Source of the DNA: a virus
IMG/VR virus record: IMGVR_UViG_3300046780_000167
Span: 1 to 50,495 of that record
Length of the DNA: 50,495 nt
Reading direction: 5' to 3' (one strand)
The notes under the pieces were generated by a model. It had not been told where the DNA came from, ran no database searches, and saw nothing but the letters and a program-made list of their open reading frames with translations. This document shows, one piece after another, positions 39,375 through 47,369 of this stretch. Both the position numbers and the translations under genes were made by a program. The number at the start of each line of letters is the position of its first letter. The first letter of the stretch is position 1.

Positions 39375-40966
39375 TAGTTGAACCCTCCAAAGAGTTCGTA
39401 GTCGTCCCCCTCGTCGTCGTTCCCGTAGATGTTCGCAGCCGGGTAGTCCTTCTCAGCGGGCTCCAGGTCGCGGTTCTCTTTCCCCTCCTGCAGCCGGTGC
39501 ATGCGCTCGACCTCGTAACGCGTCTGCACGTCGAGCTTCCGCACGTCGCGGCTGCTGATGTCCGTCTGCGGGACGGTCGGCTTCGGCAGCGACGGGAAGC
39601 CCATGAGCGCATAGCGGATGGCGTCAGGGAGTTCGTCGTTCTTCTTGAAGACCTGCTCCTTCGCCTTCTTCTGTCCGTCCGGCTGCAGGTTCTCGGCGTA
39701 GCGATAGGCGCGCATCTGCTCGATGGTCTTCGGGCAGCGGGTCGCCACGAAGAACAGTTGACCCGAGAGCAACCACGACTGCGTGCGCTGGATGCCGACC
39801 TCGTGCTTCGCCTCGACCTGCTGCACGCCGACGCCTTTGAGCCCCCACTCCAGGCGCAGTTGGGCCTCGTTCTTGTTGGCGAGGTAGGCGACGTTGTCGA
39901 ACCGCTGCAGCCCGAACGCATCGCGCACAGCGGGCAGGTGCTCCGACATCGCGCGCATGCGCTGTAAGTATTCGCCTACGATAATGAGCCCATACTCGGT
40001 GACGACGAGGAAGACTGCGCCGAAGGGATGGTCCGCACCCGAGTCGAGCCCGACGAGAATCTTGCGCCACGACGCAATCGCGGGCCACTCGGGGATGAAC
40101 TGCTTGACCTTCTCCTCGGTGATGACCTGCTGCGCCAGCGTCTTGTAGTTGTAGATGAGGCCGGTCGCGTTGTGGCGCTCGGCGTGATACTCCTGCGCGA
40201 AGAACTCCGGCGTCATGGTGCGACGGTCGGACTCAATCTGCCGCATCATAATGGGCGACGACTTGAACAGCGGATTCTCTTCCGTCCAGAACTTGCAGGA
40301 CCAGAAGCCGGGTTCGTGTCCTACCTGCGCGGGCTGCTCGATGCGCTCGTAGGTCCAGTCGTAACCGAGGACGGTGGTCGTGCAGATGATGATGCCACCG
40401 GCCTTGATGAGCGTCGGCTTGAAGACATCATAGGCGCGCTCGGGGCACTGGGCGGCTTCGTCGAACCAGCCACAGGTGACACCGTGTGGTCCTCGCGCGC
40501 GCTCAGGGTCTTCCAAGGAACGAAAGGCGATGAGGGTGTCATTTTGCAGCGTCAATTCCATGTGTTCGGCGTCCCACTTCTTGACCCAGTCAGGAGGGAT
40601 GAGCCGAATGAGCGTCGGGAACGTCGAGTCGTGGAGCACCTTGAACGTCGGACCCATCACCCAGATGATGCCGTTGGGGACGAGGGCTTCCTCGCGGACA
40701 GCATGCGCGCCGATGAGCGTCTTGCCGCCGCCGCGACCGGCGAGCACGAGCAGTCGGTCGAACACGCGCGGCGCGGTCAGGTTCGTGTAGTGGACCTTGC
40801 CGCACACGCAGCGGAAGATGCCATCCATTGCCGTCTCCCCGACCGTCTTGCAGTCGAGGCAATACCGCTGTCGGCGGGCATCCTGGAACGCCTGCTGATA
40901 CGGATTGAACAGCAGGGGGACGTCGAGGTCAGCCCCGCAGTTCGGCGGCAGATGGGTCAGCTTCAT
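39374..40966 (-). CDS. Terminase large subunit with N-terminal zinc motif, 530 aa
   Basis: The packaging ATPase carries Walker A AGRGGGKT at 76-83 and a Walker B strand ending in GWFDEAAQ. The coupling motif CTTTV follows near residue 197. The C-terminal nuclease shows VGLDSGADHPFGAVF (first acidic residue) and NDELPDAIRY (last). Before the ATPase core lies a Cys36-x2-Cys39 ... Cys53-x-Cys55 cluster, a probable zinc site that most terminases lack. It cuts and translocates DNA into the prohead through the portal. ATG 40966 overlaps the preceding stop (TAATG). Confidence 0.9.
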   Translation of the reverse strand: MKLTHLPPNCGADLDVPLLFNPYQQAFQDARRQRYCLDCKTVGETAMDGIFRCVCGKVHYTNLTAPRVFDRLLVLAGRGGGKTLIGAHAVREEALVPNGIIWVMGPTFKVLHDSTFPTLIRLIPPDWVKKWDAEHMELTLQNDTLIAFRSLEDPERARGPHGVTCGWFDEAAQCPERAYDVFKPTLIKAGGIIICTTTVLGYDWTYERIEQPAQVGHEPGFWSCKFWTEENPLFKSSPIMMRQIESDRRTMTPEFFAQEYHAERHNATGLIYNYKTLAQQVITEEKVKQFIPEWPAIASWRKILVGLDSGADHPFGAVFLVVTEYGLIIVGEYLQRMRAMSEHLPAVRDAFGLQRFDNVAYLANKNEAQLRLEWGLKGVGVQQVEAKHEVGIQRTQSWLLSGQLFFVATRCPKTIEQMRAYRYAENLQPDGQKKAKEQVFKKNDELPDAIRYALMGFPSLPKPTVPQTDISSRDVRKLDVQTRYEVERMHRLQEGKENRDLEPAEKDYPAANIYGNDDEGDDYELFGGFN

Positions 40967-41142
40967 TACTTCTTCAGTGCGTCGAGCGATGCCGTCGAGC
41001 GATACTCAGGCTTGTTGCCCGCGTTGCGCTTCTCCGACAGCATGATGGCAACAGCCTGCTTGTGGTTCTTGACCGGCTTGCCGTTGCCACCCGACTTCAG
41101 CTTTCCTTTGCCGAACTTTGACATCACTTCGTTCCAAGGCAT
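40966..41142 (-). CDS. Small basic protein with KGKLKSG / QAVAIMLSE motif, 58 aa
   Basis: A Lys-rich peptide containing FGKGKLKSGGNGK and KQAVAIMLSEKRNAG. This signature occurs in small proteins of phages and bacteria (DUF6496-like) of unknown function, often near packaging genes. Both ends overlap neighbours as TAATG, and it lies directly ahead of the large terminase gene. A DNA- or packaging-related role is possible. Confidence 0.65.
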   Translation of the reverse strand: MPWNEVMSKFGKGKLKSGGNGKPVKNHKQAVAIMLSEKRNAGNKPEYRSTASLDALKK

Positions 41143-41408
41143 TACAGTTCTCCTCGTTGGATTTCCGCGTTGGTGAACTCGCTGACGCCGACGAACTTCA
41201 GTTTGCCGAGCGGGTCTTTCTCGTCGACCTCGGCGCGCATCACGAGCGCCCCGTGCCCTGGGACTTCGTAGATGAGCACGAGCTGCTTCTTGTCCTCGAC
41301 GATGTGACGCGCCGAGTGTGCCGGGTGCCGGTCGGGGTCTTCGAATTGCATGAGCGTGGTCGGGCCGTCATAGCGTTTCGGCGGCGCATGAAAGTATTCG
41401 TAGTCCAC
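41142..41408 (-). CDS. Hypothetical protein, 88 aa
   Basis: A small mixed domain with a His/Pro-rich N-terminus (YFHAPPKRYDGPTT) and a strand-rich core (QLVLIYEVPGHGALVMRAE). It sits between the terminase subunit genes and is coupled to the next gene by TAATG. No family is recognised. Confidence 0.6.
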   Translation of the reverse strand: MDYEYFHAPPKRYDGPTTLMQFEDPDRHPAHSARHIVEDKKQLVLIYEVPGHGALVMRAEVDEKDPLGKLKFVGVSEFTNAEIQRGEL

Positions 41409-41411
41409 GGC

Positions 41412-42080
41412 TTACTCCGGGGTCGGCACCGTCTCGCCTTCGACATACGCGGGTGTGCCACCCGTGGTGCCCGCGCGCATCGTCACTTCCTGCCCGTTGT
41501 TCTCGATACGAATGCTGAGCGCCATCGTCGGCAAGCCGGTGCCGGGACGCGCCTGCTCGTTGCCCCACTTCTTGAACACGGTGGACTCGGCCATCCGCAT
41601 TGCCATCTCGTGCTTCACCTTCACGCCGGTCTTCTCATTGCGCGTGTCGTCGTTCAGCGACTCGTTGATGTTCTTGACGACCTTGTGCATCGTCTCGTAT
41701 TCGAGCCGGTCAGCGGGCGTCTCCAGGTCGAGCCAGCCGGACTTGCCCGCGCGATAGAGGTAGGGACCGATGGACGAGCGCGCGATGCCGAGTTCCTTGG
41801 CGATGTCATCGTCGCTGATGCCGTTCGCGCGGAGGGCCACAATCCGCATCGCTTTCTTCTTGATGACCGACTTCTCAGGAATCTGCCAGTTCGGCTTGCG
41901 CCGCCCCTGCCTGACGTCTGCAGGGGACAGGAGTGCCTCAGAAGGAGGACGGGATGCTGCGGTCGCTGCCGGAGGGAGGGACGGCAGGGAGCTGACAGGA
42001 CGCACTGACGCGGGCTCATCCACTGCAGCGTGGCGAGGCTTCCCCGCAGGCGTAGCTGGCTTCCTGGACCGTTGTGGCAT
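41412..42080 (-). CDS. Terminase small subunit (HTH DNA-binding), 222 aa
   Basis: ATG 42080 has AGGAGG five bases upstream. The N-terminal 60 residues are Pro/Ala/Ser-rich and likely disordered. A helix-turn-helix follows (ALRANGISDDDIAKELGIAR at about 85-104), then KSGWLDL and a helical oligomerisation region. This is the usual layout of small terminases that recognise the packaging start. Position as first gene of the late operon, next to the large subunit, supports it. Its promoter must lie in the 82-base divergent region that also holds two plus-strand sigma-54-type sites. Confidence 0.75.
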   Translation of the reverse strand: MPQRSRKPATPAGKPRHAAVDEPASVRPVSSLPSLPPAATAASRPPSEALLSPADVRQGRRKPNWQIPEKSVIKKKAMRIVALRANGISDDDIAKELGIARSSIGPYLYRAGKSGWLDLETPADRLEYETMHKVVKNINESLNDDTRNEKTGVKVKHEMAMRMAESTVFKKWGNEQARPGTGLPTMALSIRIENNGQEVTMRAGTTGGTPAYVEGETVPTPE

Positions 42081-42090
42081 CCCGTCCTCC

Positions 42091-42106
42091 TGGCACAAGT
42101 ATTGCA
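42091..42106 (+). promoter_or_regulatory. Sigma-54-type promoter (exact), first of a pair
   Basis: TGGCAC, AAGTA, TTGCA. It lies in the divergent region and its -24 element overlaps the terminase Shine-Dalgarno on the other strand. It reads towards the gene at 42163. Confidence 0.7.
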
Positions 42107-42126
42107 CGACGGTAACCTGAACGCAA

Positions 42127-42142
42127 TGGCATACTTCTTGCA
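42127..42142 (+). promoter_or_regulatory. Sigma-54-type promoter (TGGCAT variant), second of a pair
   Basis: TGGCAT, ACTTC, TTGCA, 36 bases after the first copy. Expected transcription start near 42153, which includes the GGAG site (42154-42157) of the gene at 42163. Confidence 0.65.
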
Positions 42143-42162
42143 GGTTGTTCAGTGGAGGGCAG

Positions 42163-42342
42163 ATGCCGCTTTACGATTACAAATGTGTAAGCTGCGGCGC
42201 GGTGCGCGCGGACGTGCTCGTCGACAGCGGGACGAAGGCGACCGTGTCGTGTCACCTCTGCAATCGGCCAATGGAGCGTCAGCCACCGGGGCCGAACTTC
42301 TTCATCCACGGTTACAGCTCAAAGAACAACTACTCACGATAG
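42163..42342 (+). CDS. FmdB-type zinc-ribbon protein, 59 aa
   Basis: MPLYDYKCVSCG at the start and CHLCNRPMER later give the two Cys-x-x-Cys pairs of the FmdB-like zinc ribbon. The N-terminal MPxYDYxC is diagnostic. These small proteins are often annotated as putative regulators; their biochemical role is unknown. It is the first gene after tandem sigma-54-type promoters and heads the plus-strand block that ends at 45535. Confidence 0.8.
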   Translation: MPLYDYKCVSCGAVRADVLVDSGTKATVSCHLCNRPMERQPPGPNFFIHGYSSKNNYSR

Positions 42343-42352
42343 GGAGGGACTG

Positions 42353-42703
42353 ATGTCGAGAATCTACACGATTGAAGAAGACCAGTTACGCGACCAGCTT
42401 CGTCGCGTCGGTGCCGTGCTCGCAGACGACACCAAGAAAGACCCGCGCACGCCATACGCTGACGCGCAGCAGAAGCAGTGCAGTGAGCCGAGCAACACGA
42501 AAGCCTGGGGTGCGGAGCAGCCATCACTCACCGGCTCGGGCTCCGGCGTGCAAGGGCACCTCGGCGCGATTGCCGAACGCATCTACTACCACGAGCAGAA
42601 GGCGCGCGAATACAAGGCGCTGCTGAAGGCACTGCCAGAGGAATTGCCGGTGGACGCGTCACGGGCGCTGACCTACGCCATCAACTCATCGCAGAGGTTC
42701 TGA
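42353..42703 (+). CDS. Hypothetical protein, 116 aa
   Basis: Helical ends (TIEEDQLRDQLRRVGAVLAD and RIYYHEQKAREYKALLKAL) flank a Ser/Gly-rich middle. It may form a coiled-coil dimer. Its stop overlaps the next start (TGATG). No family is recognised. Confidence 0.6.
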   Translation: MSRIYTIEEDQLRDQLRRVGAVLADDTKKDPRTPYADAQQKQCSEPSNTKAWGAEQPSLTGSGSGVQGHLGAIAERIYYHEQKAREYKALLKALPEELPVDASRALTYAINSSQRF

Positions 42704-42948
42704 TGATGCTCGGCCTCGCCCCTTGGTCGCGCGACGGGAGCTGGTGCTTCTTCGGTAACGGACACTGCGTCGAGTGTGGGTCGCACGACCGCACACAGGT
42801 GACCGAGTTCGGAGTCGACCACACTCGCGTCAATCGCCAGGGGGCGATTGGTCTGTTCATCTGTCGCGCGTGTGCGATTCTGCATCACTACCCCGACTTC
42901 CTGCCCTCGCTGTTCACCTGGGCATACGGAGAAGACTTCAATGCGTGA
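42703..42948 (+). CDS. Cys/His-rich putative zinc-binding protein, 81 aa
   Basis: Cysteines occur as HCVECGSH and ICRACAILHH, a zinc-ribbon-like arrangement, with an FGVDH segment between them. This resembles the zinc cores of some HNH-type proteins, and the next gene encodes an HNH endonuclease, so the two may be related or act together. The start overlaps the upstream stop. Confidence 0.6.
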   Translation: MMLGLAPWSRDGSWCFFGNGHCVECGSHDRTQVTEFGVDHTRVNRQGAIGLFICRACAILHHYPDFLPSLFTWAYGEDFNA

Positions 42949-43171
42949 CCGCAAGAACGAGAACTACCGCGATGCGGTGCCGGGTGGCCCTCCGGGAAAG
43001 GGCAAAGTGGTGCATCACAAAGATGAGAACAAAGCGAACGACGCACCATCCAATCTGGCATCGGAGGACCGTGGCGCTCACACTGCTCATCACAAGTCTG
43101 GTGTTGGACGCCGTCTCACGAAGCTCAAACGCGCTCTTACAATGGAGGCTCGACGTGAAAAGATTTACTAG
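42941..43171 (+). CDS. HNH endonuclease, small, 76 aa
   Basis: ATG 42941 follows GGAGAAG. The core VVHHKDENKANDAPSNL has the His-His, Asp, Asn-x-x-Asn-Leu pattern of HNH nucleases. A second His-rich helix (RGAHTAHHKSG) follows. It is short and may be a packaging-associated nicking enzyme or a free-standing homing-type nuclease. It overlaps both neighbours. Confidence 0.75.
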   Translation: MRDRKNENYRDAVPGGPPGKGKVVHHKDENKANDAPSNLASEDRGAHTAHHKSGVGRRLTKLKRALTMEARREKIY

Positions 43172-44810
43172 GAGACTGCAGCTCTCGTCGATTGTTCTGC
43201 TCTACACGGCAGTGATACTCACCTCGGTCGCGGCCTCCTGCCGCCCGCCGAACAACGGGGACACGCGCCGCGCGTTTGCGGTCGACGTCGCGGCGACGGA
43301 GGGCTTCGTCACGCTCGACGGATGGGCGTGCCCGCAATCGAACGACTGGTGCGGGGTCGCGCAGAAGATTGTCGACACGGGCAACGGCTACGGCCACGTC
43401 GACTTCCCGGCGCTCCTCGTGTCGGCGCCTTCGATGAACTTCCACATCCGCGCCAATGGGTATCTGCCGCTCGACTGTGTCGGCAGCATTCCTCCTGGCT
43501 CGGGCAGTGCGACCGCGTCGTGGGGCGTGCCCATCATCGCCAACCGCTACCACCCGCAGAACTGTCCCGAGCTGGTGCTCGCTGGCCCGCCGCCGCGCAC
43601 GGGTGCGGTGGTGCCCGTGGGGAAGGCTGTGCGCGACGACCAGGGGTTCTTCCACCCCGAGGGGATGACGTTCTTCTGGGCTATGCACGGGGTAAAGTAT
43701 GAGCCCGCGCGCCTGCAGGCCAACGTCGACTGGTTAATTCAGACGAAGGCGGCGCCGGACTACGTGCGGATTCTGGCCCAGGTCGACTGGGCGGGGAACG
43801 AGATTGACCCGAACTGGCCCGACTACAACGACGTCTTCCTTCGCACGCTGGACGTGTTCGCCAAGGCGCACATCCGCGTCGAGGTGACCGTCCTGGGCTC
43901 GCCCTACAATGACCCGAGTGGGCTCGCGCACCGGCTGTCGGCGCTCATCCGGCAGCGCCCCGCTGGCACGGTCATCGCCATTGAGGTGTGGAACGAGTGG
44001 TCGCAGAACGGCGGCAGCATCCAGGCACTGAAGGATGCGGCGCGCATCTTCTTGAACGAGTCGGGCGTGCCCCTGGTCGGGCTCAGCTCGTCAGGGCTCG
44101 ACGCGGACATCGCCACAGCGTCTGCCGAGGCGGGCGCCACGCTGCGAACGGACCACAGCGACCGAGGCGAGGGCGACGGGGGCTGGCGCATGGTGCGGCA
44201 GTGCTTCGGGGCAAAGGACATGCCTGGGGTCGTCGACGAGAACGAGCCACCAGGACCGAACTCGTCCATCAACGTGCTCGACACGCCGATTCAGCTCGCC
44301 ATGTTCCGCGCCTGCAACATCCAGTCGGGCGGGGCGCTCTGGGTGCTGCACGTCGGTGACATGGTGCAGGGCATCGAAGACCCGGCGCACAACCGGCATC
44401 CCAACCTCTGGCAGGTCGCCAACCTTCCGGCGATTCTGCAGGCCACGCGCATCGTCGACAAGGCGCTGCCGGATGGCGTGGAGAACTGGTCGAAGACGGC
44501 GGGCAACCCGAACACGAACCCGCAGGTCTTCGTGCCGGACATCGCCGGGTGGCCGGACGGGCACACGGGCGTCAACCGCTTCTACGCGGCAATCCAAGGT
44601 GGCGAGTTCACGCAGACGCTGCTCGGTGTTGCCGGGACGCGCGTGATGACGCTGCGGATGCCGGGGTTCAGCCGGTGCTCGCTGACGGGCTTCAACCCGG
44701 AGACGCTCGACATGGTCGAGTTCAAGGATGTCCCGGTCGGCTTCCAGTGGACAATCGCTGGACGGTCGGACGGATTGACCGGCTACGTGTTGCACGGGAT
44801 TTGTCAGTAA
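43155..44810 (+). CDS. Glycosidase-like (clan GH-A type) lipoprotein, 551 aa
   Basis: GTG 43155 has GGAGG at 43144-43148. The N-terminus is a lipoprotein signal: basic residues, a hydrophobic segment (SSIVLLYTAVILTS) and AASC with Cys29. The body looks like a TIM barrel: WLIQTKAAPDYVRILAQVDW strands, then VIAIEVWNEWSQ with Asn280-Glu281, the acid/base signature of clan GH-A glycosidases. A second acidic pair lies in VVDENEPP (359-366). The nucleophile cannot be fixed by eye. A membrane-anchored sugar hydrolase could modify the cell surface during infection, for example by blocking adsorption of other phages. This is inference. Confidence 0.65.
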   Translation: MKRFTRRLQLSSIVLLYTAVILTSVAASCRPPNNGDTRRAFAVDVAATEGFVTLDGWACPQSNDWCGVAQKIVDTGNGYGHVDFPALLVSAPSMNFHIRANGYLPLDCVGSIPPGSGSATASWGVPIIANRYHPQNCPELVLAGPPPRTGAVVPVGKAVRDDQGFFHPEGMTFFWAMHGVKYEPARLQANVDWLIQTKAAPDYVRILAQVDWAGNEIDPNWPDYNDVFLRTLDVFAKAHIRVEVTVLGSPYNDPSGLAHRLSALIRQRPAGTVIAIEVWNEWSQNGGSIQALKDAARIFLNESGVPLVGLSSSGLDADIATASAEAGATLRTDHSDRGEGDGGWRMVRQCFGAKDMPGVVDENEPPGPNSSINVLDTPIQLAMFRACNIQSGGALWVLHVGDMVQGIEDPAHNRHPNLWQVANLPAILQATRIVDKALPDGVENWSKTAGNPNTNPQVFVPDIAGWPDGHTGVNRFYAAIQGGEFTQTLLGVAGTRVMTLRMPGFSRCSLTGFNPETLDMVEFKDVPVGFQWTIAGRSDGLTGYVLHGICQ

Positions 44811-45034
44811 TGGAAGCAGCACTGCTCGGCTTCCTCGTGATGGCGGCAGTGCTGCTCGTCTTCCTCTCATCCATCCGCTACGTCCTTCGCAGCGACCGTC
44901 CCTACACTGGTCCTCAAGTGGGCCAGGGTAGGGGCTTCGAGCTGAAGGAGGACGAGCCTCAAACGGATTGCAGCGCCGGTCACACGGTTGACTGCATTCA
45001 TCGGAGGAAACATGACTGCGACGACGCACGCTAA
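44810..45034 (+). CDS. Small membrane protein with acidic Cys-containing tail, 74 aa
   Basis: ATG 44810 overlaps the upstream stop (TAATG). One strong transmembrane helix (ALLGFLVMAAVLLVFLSSI) is followed by a basic segment, an acidic stretch and a Cys/His-containing end. It could be a partner of the lipoprotein encoded just before it. An i-spanin/o-spanin-like pair is a possibility, though the partner is much larger than an o-spanin. Confidence 0.6.
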   Translation: MEAALLGFLVMAAVLLVFLSSIRYVLRSDRPYTGPQVGQGRGFELKEDEPQTDCSAGHTVDCIHRRKHDCDDAR

Positions 45035-45308
45035 ATACCTCGTTGACACGCTCGACTTCGTGGGCCGGACGATGGCGGAACCCATCCAGGGTTTCTATCC
45101 GACCATCTCTACGTTCGAGCGCCCCTGGATGTCGAACAACTACCTGCTACGCCTCCAGGTCGATGGCATCTACGTTCACCGCGAACTGACGGACATTCAC
45201 CGCGTCATGTATAGCCGCACGGCCTTCTCCATGTTCATCAAAGAACTCGTGCAGGGCATGGTGCTTGAAGCTCTCGACCTGTGGGCATTCGGGCCGGTGA
45301 CGCGATGA
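45012..45308 (+). CDS. Hypothetical protein, 98 aa
   Basis: ATG 45012 follows GGAGG at 45003-45007. The product is a mixed domain with aromatic residues (QGFYPTISTFERPW, MSNNYLLRLQVDGIYVHREL) and a helical C-terminus. It overlaps the end of the preceding membrane protein gene. No family is recognised. Confidence 0.6.
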   Translation: MTATTHAKYLVDTLDFVGRTMAEPIQGFYPTISTFERPWMSNNYLLRLQVDGIYVHRELTDIHRVMYSRTAFSMFIKELVQGMVLEALDLWAFGPVTR

Positions 45309-45535
45309 CGCCTGACGAGACGGCGCTCCTCGAACGCGACCTGCCCTCGAACCTGATGTATATCCCCTACTACCGCTGGTTCGCCAGCTACCTGCTACAC
45401 CGCGACGTCTCGCTCGATGAGATGTATGCGTTCTTCCACGCCTACTACGCCAAACACCGCGACCCGAACGCGCGCACCTGGAACGATGTCGAACGCTCGC
45501 TGACTCCACCTCGCTGGTCTGACTACTCGCGCTAG
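45305..45535 (+). CDS. Hypothetical protein, 76 aa
   Basis: ATG 45305 overlaps the upstream stop (ATGA). A helical, Tyr-rich product (YIPYYRWFASYLLHRD, YAFFHAYYAKHRD). It is the last gene of the plus-strand block. A GC-rich hairpin region and converging genes follow. The function is unknown. Confidence 0.6.
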   Translation: MTPDETALLERDLPSNLMYIPYYRWFASYLLHRDVSLDEMYAFFHAYYAKHRDPNARTWNDVERSLTPPRWSDYSR

Positions 45536-45869
45536 ACCGACCTCCCCACTCGAATAAAAAATCTCGGAGGCACCGCTTCGCGCCCCGGCGCCCTGGGCCG
45601 GGCGGGGGAGCCTGGGGTCTGTCGATGGCGCGCGCGTTACGGGGTTCACTGTAACGCGTTACGGATGTATTTATAATGCTCGAACGCTGGCGCGCGATGA
45701 TAGCGCGTCGACGTGCTACATGTGTAGCATGTGAACGCGCGAACGTGCGCGCGATGATGTCAGCGTTCGAACGTGCGCGCGGATGTCGGGATTAGAAAAC
45801 AGAAACGCGCGCGCCACCTGGAGAGATGACGCGCGCGCTAGTGAGAGGACGAAACGAACGAGAGACGCG
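45536..45869. other. 334-base intergenic region between converging blocks, with palindromes
   Basis: No gene is seen. The first part holds an A6 tract near 45556-45563 and CCCGGC/GCCGGG arms near 45585-45603, which together may form a terminator for the minus-strand block. GTAACGCGTTAC at 45651-45662 is a perfect 12-bp palindrome. CGCGTTACGG occurs twice, at 45633 and 45655, 22 bases apart. TGCTACA-TG-TGTAGCA spans 45714-45729. A plus-strand TATAAT lies at 45672-45677 without a clear -35. The rest is rich in CGCG runs. Confidence 0.45.
45714..45729. repeat. Inverted repeat TGCTACA-TG-TGTAGCA
   Basis: Perfect 7-bp arms with a 2-base spacer, in non-coding DNA. It has the look of an operator for a dimeric regulator. 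Confidence 0.45.
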
Positions 45870-46112
45870 CTAACGCTTTTCTATTCGACGCTGTAACCGT
45901 TTCGCGCGTTCGGACCAGACGCGTAACAGCTCGGCAGCGTTCGAACCTGGAAACACAACGTCATACTCTTTAGCGAGCGTAACAAGTGAACGTTGAGAGA
46001 CGGCTAACAGCTCGCTAAGCTGGTCGTATTCGTCTGAAGTGAACGCAATAGACGCAACCGAACGAGAGACCGAACGAGCGTTAAGCGATTCTGTTTTCTT
46101 ACGGTTAGACAT
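45870..46112 (-). CDS. Small basic hypothetical protein, 80 aa
   Basis: A helical protein with a Ser/Arg-rich N-terminus (KKTESLNARSVSRSVAS) and a basic C-terminal helix (WSERAKRLQRRIEKR), suggestive of nucleic-acid binding. Codon use (many CGT, TCG, GTT codons) differs from the rest of the genome. Last gene of the minus-strand accessory block. Confidence 0.6.
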   Translation of the reverse strand: MSNRKKTESLNARSVSRSVASIAFTSDEYDQLSELLAVSQRSLVTLAKEYDVVFPGSNAAELLRVWSERAKRLQRRIEKR

Positions 46113-46153
46113 TCTCGTTACCTCAGTTTAGAAACAGGAAACCATGAACGCGT

Positions 46154-46807
46154 TTATTCGTCCTCGGTTGCGATTACCACCCATTGTTTACGCGCGTTCA
46201 GTTTCGACGCGCGCGGATGTTTCCGTTTCCAGACGTGCCAGATAATCGCCTGGAATGTAGCGGGCGAAACCTTGCAGCGTTCAGACGCGCGAACGTACGC
46301 GCTAGCGAAAACTAAGTAAGGTCTCCAGGCGAGACGATACGACGCTAACACGTCATCTAACGCTGCTTGCATTGCATGGGTATCGACAGTTACGGCCGTC
46401 TCACATCCGGCTAGATTTTCCGCAAAGTGAAATACCTTTGGTCCTTGCGGAAAGTATTCGCGGATGTGTTCGGCACGTTCGCGCAACATCCGACGCGCTT
46501 TCAGCTCCGAGGACATTAGTCCTCGAATACTTAACGGCCGTTCGGCTAGCACGTCATCCGCTTGTATGAGGTTTCTACTCCATTCGTTCTGAGGCGATAA
46601 CGCTGCTACAACGTTCGCAACCGTTCGAACGGGTAGCGCGTAACTATCGGACCATTCGCGCACGATAGCGCGCGCGTTTGGATACCAGCTCGAACCGAGC
46701 AGCGTATCACTCTCGGTGCGTTCACGGTTGTAGAGCCTGCAGAGGTTTCGAACGAGTTCAGAGATACGCGCGTCGAATTGACAAACGCGCGCGCGATTAA
46801 TCGACAT
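46154..46807 (-). CDS. Phage protein resembling DUF7178 (helix-hairpin-helix glycosylase-like), 217 aa
   Basis: ATG 46807 has GGAGG eight bases upstream. The pattern WYPNARAIVREW, VVAALSPQNEWSRN, KARRML, GPKVFHFAENL and VTVDTHAMQAAL is one I associate with a widespread actinophage and proteobacterial phage family (DUF7178-like). The VDTHA core resembles the catalytic Asp region of HhH-GPD base-excision glycosylases. A role in DNA base removal or modification is possible but unproven. Codon use is that of the accessory block. Confidence 0.65.
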   Translation of the reverse strand: MSINRARVCQFDARISELVRNLCRLYNRERTESDTLLGSSWYPNARAIVREWSDSYALPVRTVANVVAALSPQNEWSRNLIQADDVLAERPLSIRGLMSSELKARRMLRERAEHIREYFPQGPKVFHFAENLAGCETAVTVDTHAMQAALDDVLASYRLAWRPYLVFASAYVRASERCKVSPATFQAIIWHVWKRKHPRASKLNARKQWVVIATEDE

Positions 46808-46845
46808 ACGGGTATACCTCCAGGAAACGAGCAAGGAAACCGAAC

Positions 46846-46880
46846 GCGCGCCAGTAGCGCAACCGTTCATACTGGCGCGC
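46846..46880. repeat. Hairpin with perfect 11-bp arms in a gene leader
   Basis: GCGCGCCAGTA at 46846-46856 pairs with TACTGGCGCGC at 46870-46880 around a 13-base loop. It lies about 40 bases upstream of the ATG at 46807, so it may be a terminator for the preceding gene or an attenuator in the leader. Confidence 0.5.
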
Positions 46881-46927
46881 GCGCCATAGGCTATAGATAG
46901 CGTCGGCCGTTCGAAGTTTTGTCGACA

Positions 46928-47368
46928 CTAGCGCGCCAGCTTTCCGACATCATCGAACGTGCGAAACGGTTCGACGTGTTCGAGTTCGGCGCCAGCTCGA
47001 ACGTCCAAAACCTGAACGTCTGACCAGGTAACGAGTACGCTTTCCTGTTTCCAGGTTTCGCGGATGTCACCTGCAAGGTCGGCTATCCGCTGAACGTCTG
47101 CAGACGTGCCGATAACCTCGATTACGGTTGCGGGTTCCGCTTGTCCCTGCCAAACGCCCGAACCGTGCAGAACGGTTGCACCGGAAAAGTAACGCGTAAT
47201 CAGGACGCGTAACTGTCGGCTATCGTGAACCTCGGTTACCTCTCCAATGTAGAGCCGATAGACGCGCGACACTGGCGCCGAACGTAGCGCGCCAAAATCA
47301 TTGCGACGTGCGCGCGCGGTTTCCTGTTTCGCTGCAAGGTTACGCGTTAGTGATGATGTCTGTTTCAC
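46928..47368 (-). CDS. PII-like/stress-type phage hypothetical protein, 146 aa
   Basis: Starts with GTG 47368 right after the stop of a 20-codon frame. Residues 45-130 carry LRVLITRYFSGATVLHGSGV, VWQGQAEPATVIEVIG and ESVLVTWSDVQ. This order (Phe-x-Gly-Ala-Thr, Gly-x-Trp-x-Gly, Glu-x-Ile-Gly, then Gln/Glu-x-Val-Leu-Val-Thr) matches a family of small phage proteins with a ferredoxin-like, PII-type fold. Function in phages is unknown. It uses accessory-block codons. Confidence 0.6.
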   Translation of the reverse strand: MKQTSSLTRNLAAKQETARARRNDFGALRSAPVSRVYRLYIGEVTEVHDSRQLRVLITRYFSGATVLHGSGVWQGQAEPATVIEVIGTSADVQRIADLAGDIRETWKQESVLVTWSDVQVLDVRAGAELEHVEPFRTFDDVGKLAR

Positions 47369-47369
47369 G

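Noticed and set aside
45936-45945. GTTCGAACC-type word resembling a tRNA T-loop
   Set aside because: It lies within a coding gene of the accessory block, where CGTTCGAACG words are frequent, and no cloverleaf can be drawn. I saw no tRNA or CRISPR array in the window.
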